Of a stretch of 64,000 nt of DNA, positions 45,982 through 54,616 are shown one piece after another. Position numbers and translations under genes: made by a program. Origin of the DNA: Opitutaceae bacterium EW11 (lineage in GTDB: Bacteria > Verrucomicrobiota > Verrucomicrobiia > Opitutales > Opitutaceae); the NCBI GenBank assembly GCA_003054665.1, contig QAYY01000009.1, positions 62,001 through 126,000 on the forward strand, written 5' to 3'. A model generated the notes under the pieces. It did not search any database, was not told where the DNA came from, and worked only from the letters and a program-made list of their open reading frames with translations. The number at the start of each line of letters is the position of its first letter. Position 1 is the stretch's first letter.

Positions 45982-46516
45982 GAGTCGTCTCCTTGCGTGC
46001 GAGCGCCTGCAGCTCCGTCTGCAACTTCCGCCGAGCGCGGGCCAATCGCGACATGACGGTGCCGATGGGAATGTCGCTCACCAGGGCGATTTCGCGATAT
46101 GCGAGCCCTTCGATTTCGTGCAGCACGATGACTTCGCGGAATTCGGGTGCGAGTTTGTCGAGTGCGAGTTGCAGCTGGGCCGCTTTGGTTTCACGCCACA
46201 CAAGCGCGTTGACCTCGCCCGGATCGAACGTGCTGCCGTGGAGATCGTCCTCAAACACTTCCCGCACGACGGAAGGATGATTCCGGCGCAACTGGGTAAA
46301 GCAGACATTGCGCACGATCGTAAGAAGCCAGGCCCGGCCGTCACCGCCGCGAAAGCGACCGAACGCCCGATATGCCCTTAGGAATGCTTCCTGCACCGCG
46401 TCCTCCGCGTCCTGCTCGTGACGGAGCAGCCAGCGCGCGAGATTATAGGCGGCATCCAGATGAGGCAGCATGGCTTGCTCGAAAGACGGCGGCTCGTTGG
46501 GCACGGAGGCTTCCAT
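45971..46516 (-). CDS. ECF RNA polymerase sigma factor
   Basis: Start placed at the ATG giving MEASVPNEPPSFEQAMLPHL (181 residues). Region 2 holds AYNLARWLLRHEQDAEDAVQEAFLRAYRAFGRF and GRAWLLTIVRNVCFTQLRR; region 4 holds LDKLAPEFREVIVLHEIEGLAYREIA and IPIGTVMSRLARARRKLQ. Regions 1 and 3 are absent, the definition of an extracytoplasmic-function sigma. Its cognate anti-sigma follows. A matching promoter-like element stands directly before its start and another before the divergent operon. Confidence 0.95.
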   Translation of the reverse strand: MEASVPNEPPSFEQAMLPHLDAAYNLARWLLRHEQDAEDAVQEAFLRAYRAFGRFRGGDGRAWLLTIVRNVCFTQLRRNHPSVVREVFEDDLHGSTFDPGEVNALVWRETKAAQLQLALDKLAPEFREVIVLHEIEGLAYREIALVSDIPIGTVMSRLARARRKLQTELQALARKETTHGL

Positions 46517-46523
46517 CTCGAAT

Positions 46524-46551
46524 GATACGCGGGGCGACGCGGATTTATTCC
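46524..46551 (-). promoter_or_regulatory. ECF-type promoter before the sigma gene
   Basis: On the minus strand GGAATAA (46551-46545) is followed after 15 bases by CGTATC (46529-46524). Transcription would start about at the sigma start codon, so the mRNA would be leaderless or nearly so. Confidence 0.65.
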
Positions 46552-46587
46552 CGGCAAAGCGGAAAAACCGTCGGGGGGAGGAACGGC

Positions 46588-46616
46588 GGAATAATCGGGG
46601 GGATGCTCGCGTACTC
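46588..46616 (+). promoter_or_regulatory. ECF-type promoter before the phosphoesterase operon
   Basis: GGAATAA (46588-46594), a 15-base spacer and CGTACTC (46610-46616) match the minus-strand element in sequence and spacing. The predicted start is near 46622, about 38 bases before the phosphoesterase ATG. Confidence 0.65.
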
Positions 46617-46659
46617 AACGGCAAAGGGCACGTGTCGCGCCCTCCCACCACCCCGTCAC

Positions 46660-47631
46660 ATGAACAACCACATCATCCACGATCCCAGCAACGACGGCAT
46701 CGACCGGCGCGGTTTTCTCACCTGCATGGCTTGGGCCGGCACCGGCGTGCTTTGGACGCTTGCTGGCGGCGTGCTCAGCTCCCGCGCGCTGGGTCAGGTT
46801 TCCACCAGCGCTGCCAACCTGCCAGCGGCGCCTGGCACTTTGCACTTCGTGCAGATCAGCGACAGTCACATCGGTTTCAACAAGGCCGCGAACACCGACG
46901 TCGCGGGTACCTTTCGCGAGACGATCGCCCGGATCAACGCGCTGCCCACGGCGCCTGAGTTCCTGTTGCACACGGGAGACCTTACTCATCTCGCCGAGGC
47001 GGAGGAATTCGACACGCTCGAGCAGCTCTTGCAGGGCTGCCGCACCAAGCAGGTGTTCTACGTGCCGGGCGAACACGACATTCTGAACGACGACGGCGCG
47101 CAGTATCGCGAGAGATTCGGCAAGGGCACACGCGGCTCGGGCTGGTTCAGCTTCGATCAAAAAGGCGTGCACTTCGTCGGACTCGTAAACGTGCAGGGCG
47201 TAAGCGACGGCGGGCTGGGCGTGCTGGGCACAGAGCAACTCGACTGGTTGCAGAAGGACCTCTCACCGCTGTCCGCCGACACGCCCGTCGTGATCTTCGC
47301 GCACGTCCCGCTCTGGACGGTGTATCCAAAATGGGGATGGGGCACGGACGACGGCGCGAAGGCTCTCTCTCTGCTCAAGCGCTTTGGCTCCGTCACCGTC
47401 CTCAACGGCCACATCCATCAGGCTCTGCAAAAAGTGGAGGGCAATATCACGTTCCACACCGCCCGATCGACGGCGTTCCCGCAACCGGCCCCGGGAAGCG
47501 CGCCGAAACCGGGTCCGATGACCGTGGACGCTCCGCGGCTGAAATCTTTCCTGGGACTGACCAGCGTGTCGTATGTGGAGAATCATCCCACGCTGGCGGT
47601 CGTCGATTCGACGCTCGCGACGGGAGGGTGA
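46660..47631 (+). CDS. Tat-exported metallophosphoesterase
   Basis: Start at ATG 46660 (MNNHIIHDPSNDGIDRRGFL), 323 residues; the open frame runs further upstream through the promoter. DRRGFLTCMAWAG is a twin-arginine signal. The calcineurin-like metal motifs appear in order: SDSHIG, HTGDLTH, GEHD (usually GNHD), FAHVPLW and NGHIHQ. It should be a periplasmic phosphodiesterase or phosphatase with two metals. It starts the sigma-controlled operon; DUF2231 and a cytochrome c follow. Confidence 0.94.
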   Translation: MNNHIIHDPSNDGIDRRGFLTCMAWAGTGVLWTLAGGVLSSRALGQVSTSAANLPAAPGTLHFVQISDSHIGFNKAANTDVAGTFRETIARINALPTAPEFLLHTGDLTHLAEAEEFDTLEQLLQGCRTKQVFYVPGEHDILNDDGAQYRERFGKGTRGSGWFSFDQKGVHFVGLVNVQGVSDGGLGVLGTEQLDWLQKDLSPLSADTPVVIFAHVPLWTVYPKWGWGTDDGAKALSLLKRFGSVTVLNGHIHQALQKVEGNITFHTARSTAFPQPAPGSAPKPGPMTVDAPRLKSFLGLTSVSYVENHPTLAVVDSTLATGG

Positions 47632-47635
47632 ACCC

Positions 47636-48076
47636 ATGGATCAGACGCTGTGGAGCAAAGCACATGGTGCAGCCACGCATTTTCCGATCGCGCTCGTGGC
47701 CTGCTCGGCCGCGCTTGACACCGTCGGGTGGTTCCGAGCGGGACGACCGTTCGCCGGCGACCTGCATGCCGTCGGGTATTGGACGATTCTATTTGGAGCG
47801 GCGGGGAGCGTTCCAGCGGTGATTTCAGGAGTGCTGATGACCAAGGGCAGCGTGCTCGGCCACGGCCTGCTGCGCCTTCACCACCTGTTCGTCTGGCCCG
47901 CATTCGGGCTGTTGATCGCGATCGCTACGTGGCGGGCGCTCGTCGGCCGGCATCCCGCGCGTCGCCTGTTGGCCGGTTACCTTTGTGGCGTCGCCGCTAT
48001 GCTGACGCTGCTGATCATCGCCGCGTATTGGGGTGGAGAACTGTTGCTTGCGACCGCAATCGAGCCGGGGCCATGA
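47636..48076 (+). CDS. DUF2231 membrane protein
   Basis: The 146-residue protein (MDQTLWSKAHGAATHFPIAL) has four predicted membrane helices with the conserved HFPIALV start. A good Shine-Dalgarno (GGAGG) stands before its ATG, four bases after the preceding stop. Its TGA overlaps the next ATG. DUF2231 members are often next to cytochromes or oxidoreductases and may be haem-containing, but the function is unknown. Confidence 0.88.
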   Translation: MDQTLWSKAHGAATHFPIALVACSAALDTVGWFRAGRPFAGDLHAVGYWTILFGAAGSVPAVISGVLMTKGSVLGHGLLRLHHLFVWPAFGLLIAIATWRALVGRHPARRLLAGYLCGVAAMLTLLIIAAYWGGELLLATAIEPGP

Positions 48077-48486
48077 CGTCCCGTTCCGCCACCTCGATCG
48101 CGCTGCTGGCTGGGCTCCTTGCGGTCTCCTCCGCGCTGGGCGGCGCGCATTTGGTCCGGCAACACGCGATGCACGCGTCGCACCAAACGCCGACCCCCGA
48201 ACGGTGGCTCGAGCCCGTGACATCAACCTCGCCGCAACGCGTCGCCCAAGGCCGAAAGACGTTTCTCCAGAGATGCGCCCATTGCCACGGCGTCGACGCC
48301 CGCGGCGATGAAGGGCCAGATCTGCACGATCTTCAGGTCAGCGACCGCTACATCGCGAACACCGTCCTCCGCGGCATTCCTCACGAAATGCCCTCGTTCG
48401 CGCGGAAGCTGCAGGGCGATGATATCGCCGCCCTCACCGCGTACCTGCGTTCACTCGAGCACGAAGCGGACCGCAGCGATCCGTGA
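48073..48486 (+). CDS. Small monohaem cytochrome c
   Basis: The 137-residue protein starts MTSRSATSIALLAGLLAVSS (signal or anchor) by ATGA overlap with DUF2231. One haem attachment site, CAHCH, and a possible Met ligand in EMPSFARKL are visible; the fold is cytochrome c class I. It is likely the electron carrier of the sigma-controlled unit, perhaps accepting electrons from the DUF2231 protein. Confidence 0.9.
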   Translation: MTSRSATSIALLAGLLAVSSALGGAHLVRQHAMHASHQTPTPERWLEPVTSTSPQRVAQGRKTFLQRCAHCHGVDARGDEGPDLHDLQVSDRYIANTVLRGIPHEMPSFARKLQGDDIAALTAYLRSLEHEADRSDP

Positions 48487-48821
48487 AACCACGCGGCTGG
48501 ACAGGCCCGATCAACTGTCGCGTCGGATGAAGGTCCCGCGGAGCGAGTTCGACGGAGGGGAATCGTGAGCTGAGGGCGGATTAAGCGCAGCGGAGCGACT
48601 GAGTCCTCGGCTCCGGCGAGAATAGAATCCGTCATTCCACGCGCGGCATCCATTAGGCGCGCTCACCCACTCTGCTCCGCCGCTTATTACGTCAATCCGG
48701 CTGCGATGGGTGTTCCCATATGCGCCTATAGTCATATGCGTAGTATTACTACCCCATCCAAGCCATACCTCGACTTGGGAACAACCAGGTCGGACGGCAT
48801 CGGGCACTCATCCTCACCCCA
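48487..48821. other. Regulatory-looking region before the FadL-like gene
   Basis: 335 bases without a gene. The left part resembles the repeat region at 45.1 kb (GTTCGACGGAG at 48547-48557). The right part has AT-richer sequence with a direct repeat and a perfect palindrome, listed separately, about 80 bases before the next start. Confidence 0.5.
48717..48752 (+). promoter_or_regulatory. Candidate operator: direct repeat plus 13-bp palindrome
   Basis: CATATGCG occurs at 48717-48724 and 48733-48740, and the perfect palindrome GTAGTATTACTAC (48740-48752) follows immediately. It lies 70 bases before the FadL-like start and is probably a binding site for a dimeric regulator; the response regulator or sigma factor nearby are not proven partners. 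Confidence 0.5.
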
Positions 48822-50228
48822 ATGAAACTACCCCGGTTCGAGGCTGCAGTCAGACACGCGGCGGCAACGCTCGCTCTCCTCGCCCTGTCGCACCAGCTCC
48901 GCGCGACCAACGGAATGAACATGGAGGGCTACGGCCCTGTTGCGACCGCGCTGGGCGGCGCCTCGATGGCCTACGACAACGGCACCGCTGGCGTGATCAA
49001 CAATCCCGCGACGCTCTCGCTCATGCCGTCCGCCGACCGACTCGACCTCGCACTGGGCGTACTCGGCCCACAAATCACGGCTGCCGCCCCTAACGGCGCT
49101 TCGGCCAAATCCCAGTCGACGACGTTTTTCATGCCGGCCTTTGGTTACGCCAGAAAGGCGGGGAACATCGTCTACGGTCTGGGAGTGTTCGGTCAGGGCG
49201 GGATGGGTTGCGAATACGACAAGGATACATGGCGCGGGCTCGGCTTCGGGCTGGAGAACCGCACGGAAGTCTCGGTCGGCCGCGTCATTCTTCCCGTTTC
49301 TTACCGGGTCAACGACCAGCTAAGCGTCGCCGCGACGCTCGACTACGTCTGGGCCGGAATGGATCTCAAGATGGCGATGTCCGGAGCGCAGTTTACCGAT
49401 CTGCTCAGCACGCATCAAATCGGCCAGGCATCGGGGAGTATCGTGCAGAGCTTCGGCCAGATCATGGCGTCGATGCCGGCCGGTACTTCGGTCGACTACG
49501 CCTACTTCGACTTTTCCAACAGCTCCGACTTCACCGGGGAAGCCAGCGGGAAAGGTTATGCCGGCAAGGTCGGCATCGTCTACACTCCTCAGCCGGGGCT
49601 CGCCTTTGGCCTGACGTACCATTCGAAGACGCGGCTCGACGATCTCGAGGCACCGGGCAACAGCATCCGTTTCCAGATGAATGTCCCCGGCATGGGCCGC
49701 GTTCCGCAGACGCTCGCGGGCGACATCACGGTGCGAGACTTCGAATGGCCGGCGATGCTCGGCGGCGGAGTCGCCTGGCAGCCCAACGACCGGTGGCTGC
49801 TCGTCGCCGACATTCGCAGGGTGTTCTGGGCCGACGTGATGAAGAACTTCAACCTCGCGTTTGTCGCCTCAAGCGCCACCGCGAACGGTCCTTTTGCCGG
49901 CCAACGGCTCGATGCACAACTCTACCAGAACTGGGACGATCAGACCGTCATCCAGGTTGGCGCCGCATACCGCCTGAGCGGTAACCTGACGGTTCGCGCC
50001 GGTTTCAATCACGGCAACGATCCCATCCCGGACCGCTACCTCAACTGCCTCTTTCCCGCCACGGTGGAGACTCATCTCACGATCGGCTGCGGATACGCGC
50101 TCGGCGAACACGGAAGCATCGAGTTCTCCTATACACACGGTTTCGAGCACAGCGTCACCAACGGAGGCGGCGTCCGCGTCAGCCACTCTCAAAACAATGC
50201 CCAGCTGATGTACGCGCTGCGGTTCTAG
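48822..50228 (+). CDS. FadL/OmpP1 family outer-membrane channel
   Basis: The 468-residue protein has a signal peptide (about residues 1-29, cut near LRA), then TNGMNMEGYGPVATALGGASMAYDNG, the N-terminal hatch typical of FadL, where hydrophobic compounds are bound before passage. The rest is beta-strand rich and ends in Phe (MYALRF), as outer-membrane barrels do. It precedes the molybdoenzyme genes by 34 bases, so it is probably co-transcribed and may import a hydrophobic sulfur compound or elemental sulfur; this is inference. Confidence 0.9.
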   Translation: MKLPRFEAAVRHAAATLALLALSHQLRATNGMNMEGYGPVATALGGASMAYDNGTAGVINNPATLSLMPSADRLDLALGVLGPQITAAAPNGASAKSQSTTFFMPAFGYARKAGNIVYGLGVFGQGGMGCEYDKDTWRGLGFGLENRTEVSVGRVILPVSYRVNDQLSVAATLDYVWAGMDLKMAMSGAQFTDLLSTHQIGQASGSIVQSFGQIMASMPAGTSVDYAYFDFSNSSDFTGEASGKGYAGKVGIVYTPQPGLAFGLTYHSKTRLDDLEAPGNSIRFQMNVPGMGRVPQTLAGDITVRDFEWPAMLGGGVAWQPNDRWLLVADIRRVFWADVMKNFNLAFVASSATANGPFAGQRLDAQLYQNWDDQTVIQVGAAYRLSGNLTVRAGFNHGNDPIPDRYLNCLFPATVETHLTIGCGYALGEHGSIEFSYTHGFEHSVTNGGGVRVSHSQNNAQLMYALRF

Positions 50229-50262
50229 CCGGAGCACAGGCCCGCCGCTCAACTCACCGACC

Positions 50263-52467
50263 ATGCCCGATCTTTCCCGACGCCGCTTTCTCCGAATCTC
50301 CGCCGCCTCGGTGCTCGCGGCCGGCCTCGCGGGCCGTGCGACTTCGGCGTTCGCGGGTTGGAGCGAAGGCTCAGCCGCCGCCAAGGGCGGCGTGCGCACC
50401 GTACCGACTTTCTGCGACATTTGTTTCTGGAAATGCGGCGCGATCGCTCATGTCCGGGACGGCAAGCTCTGGAAGATCGAAGGCAATCCCGAGGATCCGC
50501 TCAGCCGCGGCCGGCTTTGTCCTCGCGGCACGGGCGGAGTAGGCGCGCACTCCGATCCCGATCGTCTCCGGACTCCGCTGATCCGCGTCTCCGAACGCGG
50601 CCAGGACAAATGGAAGTCCGTAACCTGGGAGGAGGCACTTGAGTATCTCGCCTCGCGGATGGCGAAGATCAAAGCGGACTACGGGCCGGAATCGATGGCA
50701 CTCTTCAGCCACGGAATCGGCGGCACCTTTCTCCGGCACCTCATGAAGGCCTACGGCACGCCCAACATCGCGGCGCCTTCTTTCGCGCAGTGCCGTGGGC
50801 CGCGCGACGTCGGGTTCCGCCTCACCTTTGGCGACGACATCGGCTCTCCGGAGCGCACCGACATCGCGAACACGGAGTGCCTGGTGCTGATCGGCTCGCA
50901 TCTCGGCGAAAACATGCACAACACGCAGGTGCAGGAATTCGCCGAAGCGGTCGGTCGCGGAGCGACGATCATCGTCGCCGATCCCCGCTTCTCGGTGGCC
51001 GCCAGCAAGGCGAAACACTATCTGCCGATCAAACCAGGGACCGATCTTGCGCTGTTGCTCGCGTGGATGCAGGTGATCGTCACGGAAAAGCTCTACGACG
51101 CGGATTATGTCGCGAAATACGGCTTCGGCTTCGACGCATTCGCCGCATCGCTGACCGGCTACACGCCCGAGTGGGCATTCACCGAAACGGGAATCGATCC
51201 CGAGACGATCCGGACTACGGCCAGGGAAATGGCCAAACACCGTCCCGCGACGCTCGTCCATCCGGGGCGGCACACGAACTGGTACGGCGACGACACGCAG
51301 CGGAGCCGTGCCGTGGCTCTGCTCAACGCTCTCCTGGGAAGCTGGGGGCGCAAAGGTGGGTTCTACCAGCCATCGAGCATGGACGTGCCGGCATACCCAT
51401 GTCCCGACTACCCGAAGCCCGCCCGTCCCAAGCTCGACAATCCAGGCAAGCGGTATCCGTTCGCCCACGAGGGCCTCACGACGGGCATCCGCGAGGCAAC
51501 CATCACGGGAAAACCCTACCCGATAAAGGGCTGGATGGTGTATGCCACCAACCTGATTAGCGCGCTTCCGAACGAAGCCGAAACGATTCGCGCCATCCAG
51601 GCGCTCGATTTGCTCGTGGTGGTCGACGTCGCTCCAAGCGAGATCGCGGGCTGGGCCGACGTCGTTCTGCCCGAATCCGTGTATTTGGAAAGGTATGACG
51701 AACTCAACCCGGAGCTCTTCCGGGATCCCTTCATTGCCCTTCGCCAACCGGTGGTCGACGCCCCCGACGACCAGAAGCCCAACTGGTGGATCGCCAAACG
51801 GCTGGCGGAGAAGCTCGGCCTGGATACGTACTTCCCCTGGAGCAATATCGAAAGCTACCTCGATACCCGGCTGAAGGGCGCCGGCTACAGCCTGGCCGAA
51901 TTGAAGCGACGCGGCATCGTCCGCGGACCGCGCCAGCCGCTCTATTTCGAAGATGGAGCGTCCGCGGAGTTTGAAACTCCCTCCCGAAAGATAGAATTCT
52001 ACTCCACCCAGCTCGAGAAGGCCGGTTTCGATCCTGTCCCGCGGTACACTCCGCCCGAGGGCGGCCCAGCGGGATCGTTCCGACTGCTTTTCGGCCGCGC
52101 GCCGATGCACACCTTTGGTCGAACGCAGACGAATCGCCTGCTTTCCGACTTGATGGACGAAAACGCTGTCTGGCTCAACGCGACCGCCGCGCTCCGGCTG
52201 GGCCTCAAGACGGGCGACTACGTGCGGCTCAAGAACCAGGACGGCGCGGTGAGCGAGCGCGTGCAGGTCAAGGCGACGCAGCGGATCCGACCCGATTGCG
52301 TGTACCTCGTGCATGGTTTCGGCCACACCGCCAAGGGTCTCCGCCGCGCTTACCGCAAAGGCGCGAGCGACTCCGGCCTGATCACTCGCTACAAGACGGA
52401 TCCGCTGATGGGCGGAACAGGAATGAACGTGAACTTCGTCACCCTCGAACCCGTGGAGGGCGCCTGA
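50263..52467 (+). CDS. Psr/Phs-type molybdopterin oxidoreductase, catalytic subunit
   Basis: The 734-residue enzyme has a Tat signal (SRRRFLRIS, residues 5-13), an N-terminal [4Fe-4S] site (C51, C54, C58, C86) and molybdopterin-guanine-dinucleotide domains. C177, in FAQCRGPRD, is the probable molybdenum ligand, as in polysulfide, thiosulfate and arsenite-type enzymes of this class. PsrA and PhsA reduce polysulfide or thiosulfate; the direction and substrate here are unproven. Subunits B and C follow. Confidence 0.93.
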   Translation: MPDLSRRRFLRISAASVLAAGLAGRATSAFAGWSEGSAAAKGGVRTVPTFCDICFWKCGAIAHVRDGKLWKIEGNPEDPLSRGRLCPRGTGGVGAHSDPDRLRTPLIRVSERGQDKWKSVTWEEALEYLASRMAKIKADYGPESMALFSHGIGGTFLRHLMKAYGTPNIAAPSFAQCRGPRDVGFRLTFGDDIGSPERTDIANTECLVLIGSHLGENMHNTQVQEFAEAVGRGATIIVADPRFSVAASKAKHYLPIKPGTDLALLLAWMQVIVTEKLYDADYVAKYGFGFDAFAASLTGYTPEWAFTETGIDPETIRTTAREMAKHRPATLVHPGRHTNWYGDDTQRSRAVALLNALLGSWGRKGGFYQPSSMDVPAYPCPDYPKPARPKLDNPGKRYPFAHEGLTTGIREATITGKPYPIKGWMVYATNLISALPNEAETIRAIQALDLLVVVDVAPSEIAGWADVVLPESVYLERYDELNPELFRDPFIALRQPVVDAPDDQKPNWWIAKRLAEKLGLDTYFPWSNIESYLDTRLKGAGYSLAELKRRGIVRGPRQPLYFEDGASAEFETPSRKIEFYSTQLEKAGFDPVPRYTPPEGGPAGSFRLLFGRAPMHTFGRTQTNRLLSDLMDENAVWLNATAALRLGLKTGDYVRLKNQDGAVSERVQVKATQRIRPDCVYLVHGFGHTAKGLRRAYRKGASDSGLITRYKTDPLMGGTGMNVNFVTLEPVEGA

Positions 52468-52469
52468 TC

Positions 52470-53009
52470 ATGTCCCGCTACGCCATGGTGATCGATACCC
52501 GCCGCTGCGTCGGCTGCATGGATTGCGTCGTCGCCTGCAAGACGGAAAACGACGTCCCGGAGGGTTACTGCCGGGATTGGATCGCCGAGACCGTCCACGG
52601 GGAGTTTCCGACGCTGCAGATGGAAATCCGGTCGGAGCGCTGCAACCACTGCGCCGAACCACCCTGCGTCGACTGCTGCCCCACGGGCGCCAGCCACGTC
52701 CACGAGCGAGGCGGCGTCGTCCTTGTCACTCGCGACAAATGCATCGGCTGCAAGGCCTGCCTTGCCGCGTGCCCTTACGATGCCCGCTTCATCCATCCCG
52801 AGGGCTATGCCGACAAATGCACCTTCTGTATTCACCGGGTGGAACAAGGACTGGCCCCCGCCTGCGTCTCCGTCTGTCCGACGCACTGCATGCATTTCGG
52901 CGACCTGGACGATCCGCAGAGCGAAGTAAGCAGGCTGCTCGCCTCGCGCGCCAACCACACGCTGCTGCCGGAAGCCGGCACCCGTCCACACGTCTTTTAC
53001 CTCACCTGA
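52470..53009 (+). CDS. Four-cluster ferredoxin subunit (PsrB/PhsB/NrfC-like)
   Basis: Start at ATG 52470, three bases after the previous stop (179 residues). Four Cys groups for [4Fe-4S] clusters are visible: CVGCMDCVVACK, CNHCAEPPCVDCCP, CIGCKACLAACP and CTFCIHRVEQGLAPACVSVCP. It carries electrons between the catalytic subunit and the membrane subunit. No signal: it is probably exported with the A subunit by the Tat system. Confidence 0.96.
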   Translation: MSRYAMVIDTRRCVGCMDCVVACKTENDVPEGYCRDWIAETVHGEFPTLQMEIRSERCNHCAEPPCVDCCPTGASHVHERGGVVLVTRDKCIGCKACLAACPYDARFIHPEGYADKCTFCIHRVEQGLAPACVSVCPTHCMHFGDLDDPQSEVSRLLASRANHTLLPEAGTRPHVFYLT

Positions 53010-53022
53010 ACCAGGAGCGGAC

Positions 53023-54066
53023 ATGATCGAATCCACGATCCATCGCCACAACGCCGGCATCGATCCTGCCATGCATCTTTGGGGCTGGGAGATCCCGACA
53101 TACCTGTTTCTCGGAGGACTTGTCGCCGGGCTGATGATCATCGCCGGCGTCAGGCTGGTCGCGATGCGGCCGCGCGAGCGGCAGGCGCTGGTCTGCTGCA
53201 CGATCGGACCCTTGGTCGGTCTCGCGCTGCTCAGCCTCGGGATGCTGGCCCTTTTCCTCGACCTCGAGCACAAGTCCCACGTCTGGAGGCTGTATCTCAC
53301 CTTCCGTCCAACATCGCCGATGTCCTGGGGCTCCTGGATTCTTCTTCTGGTCTATCCAGCCCTAGCCGCCAACGCCATCGCCCATCTTCCCGAAGCGATC
53401 CCGGCGCTGGCGAAACGTATCCCTGTTCTGGTGACGTGGAGCGACTTCATTCTGGGTCGTTCGCGGCTGGTCCTTGCGATCGGGTTCGTGAATATCGTCC
53501 TGGGAATCTCGCTCGGCATCTACACCGGGATTTTGTTGAGCACGATGGGCGCCAGGCCGCTTTGGAGCAGCGCGGTGCTGGGACCGTTGTTTCTATTCTC
53601 CGGGCTGTCCACCGCCGCGGCCCTGCTCCATGGAATCCTCGTGCTCACCCAACCCGCCGGGGAGCGCCCCGGATTCGCCGACTTTCTGCTCTCGGCGCTG
53701 GCCCGACTCTCCGAGTCCCGCCCCCTCGATCACAAGGTGGCCCCCACGCTCGCAGCGGCGGACAACAGCTTTCTCACCATCGAACTCGCCCTGCTCGGGT
53801 TGCTGCTCGTCGGCCATCTCACCTCCACGCAGGTTCACCGCCAAGCAGCCGCCCTGCTCCTTACGGGGCCGTACGCCGCAGTCTTCTGGGTCTTCGTCGT
53901 CGGGCTGGGAATTCTCGTTCCGCTGACGCTCCAAACGCTCGAACTCGGCCACCGGATCCGCCATACCCTCGCCCCCGCGCTCCTTGTCCTCGGCGGCGGG
54001 TTTGCACTCCGCGTCATCCTCGTCGCCGCCGGCCAGGCAAGCCACTGGGCGTCGGCCGCCAACTGA
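53023..54066 (+). CDS. NrfD/PsrC family membrane quinone subunit
   Basis: The 347-residue protein has eight to nine predicted helices and the NrfD/PsrC N-terminal region GWEIPTYLFLGGLVAGLMIIAG. It exchanges electrons with menaquinol or ubiquinol across the membrane for the A and B subunits. It begins 13 bases after the B subunit. Confidence 0.93.
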   Translation: MIESTIHRHNAGIDPAMHLWGWEIPTYLFLGGLVAGLMIIAGVRLVAMRPRERQALVCCTIGPLVGLALLSLGMLALFLDLEHKSHVWRLYLTFRPTSPMSWGSWILLLVYPALAANAIAHLPEAIPALAKRIPVLVTWSDFILGRSRLVLAIGFVNIVLGISLGIYTGILLSTMGARPLWSSAVLGPLFLFSGLSTAAALLHGILVLTQPAGERPGFADFLLSALARLSESRPLDHKVAPTLAAADNSFLTIELALLGLLLVGHLTSTQVHRQAAALLLTGPYAAVFWVFVVGLGILVPLTLQTLELGHRIRHTLAPALLVLGGGFALRVILVAAGQASHWASAAN

Positions 54067-54076
54067 CTTTCGCGCC

Positions 54077-54616
54077 ATGACTGACTCCACTGTCCCGCCG
54101 CCCAGCCCCAAGCCGCATATGAACCCGTATTGGGCCGGCTTTGGTCTGGGCCTTGTTCTGCTCGCTTCTTACGTCGTGATGGGCCGCGGACTGGGTGCTT
54201 CCGGCGCCTTCACGACCGGGGTGGCCACCGCCGTCCACGCAATCGCCCCCGCTCACGCCGAAGCCAATGCGTTTTATCAGGAGTACCTGGGCGACGGCAC
54301 CAGCAGCCCTCTCAAGGACTGGCTCGTCTTTGAAGTGCTCGGGGTGTTCGCCGGCGGTTTCCTCTCCGGGGTCCTGGGCAACCGGCTCAAGTTCACCATC
54401 GAGAAAGGTCCGCGGATCGGAATCGTCGCCCGCCTCCTCATGGCCGCGGTGGGGGGCGCGCTGATGGGCATCGGCGCAAAACTGGCCCTGGGCTGCACCA
54501 GCGGCCAGGCGCTCACCGGCGGGGCGGCGCTCAACGTCGGCAGCTGGGCCTTCATGATGTGCGTCTTCGGCGGAGCGTACGGACTCGCGTGGTTCCTGCG
54601 GAGGGCCTGGCTATGA
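54077..54616 (+). CDS. YeeE/YedE family transporter, first half
   Basis: The 179-residue protein (MTDSTVPPPSPKPHM) has about four membrane helices and the conserved Cys-containing motif GAKLALGCTSGQALTGGAALNVGSW, the mark of YeeE/YedE, which passes thiosulfate or sulfur through a Cys relay. The last codons overlap the next gene (ATGA), which encodes the partner half. Confidence 0.92.
   Translation: MTDSTVPPPSPKPHMNPYWAGFGLGLVLLASYVVMGRGLGASGAFTTGVATAVHAIAPAHAEANAFYQEYLGDGTSSPLKDWLVFEVLGVFAGGFLSGVLGNRLKFTIEKGPRIGIVARLLMAAVGGALMGIGAKLALGCTSGQALTGGAALNVGSWAFMMCVFGGAYGLAWFLRRAWL

Noticed and set aside
50371-52326. Long minus-strand frame of 651 codons
   Set aside because: Antisense to the PsrA-type gene, no domains; the plus strand has Tat signal, Fe-S and Mo ligands.
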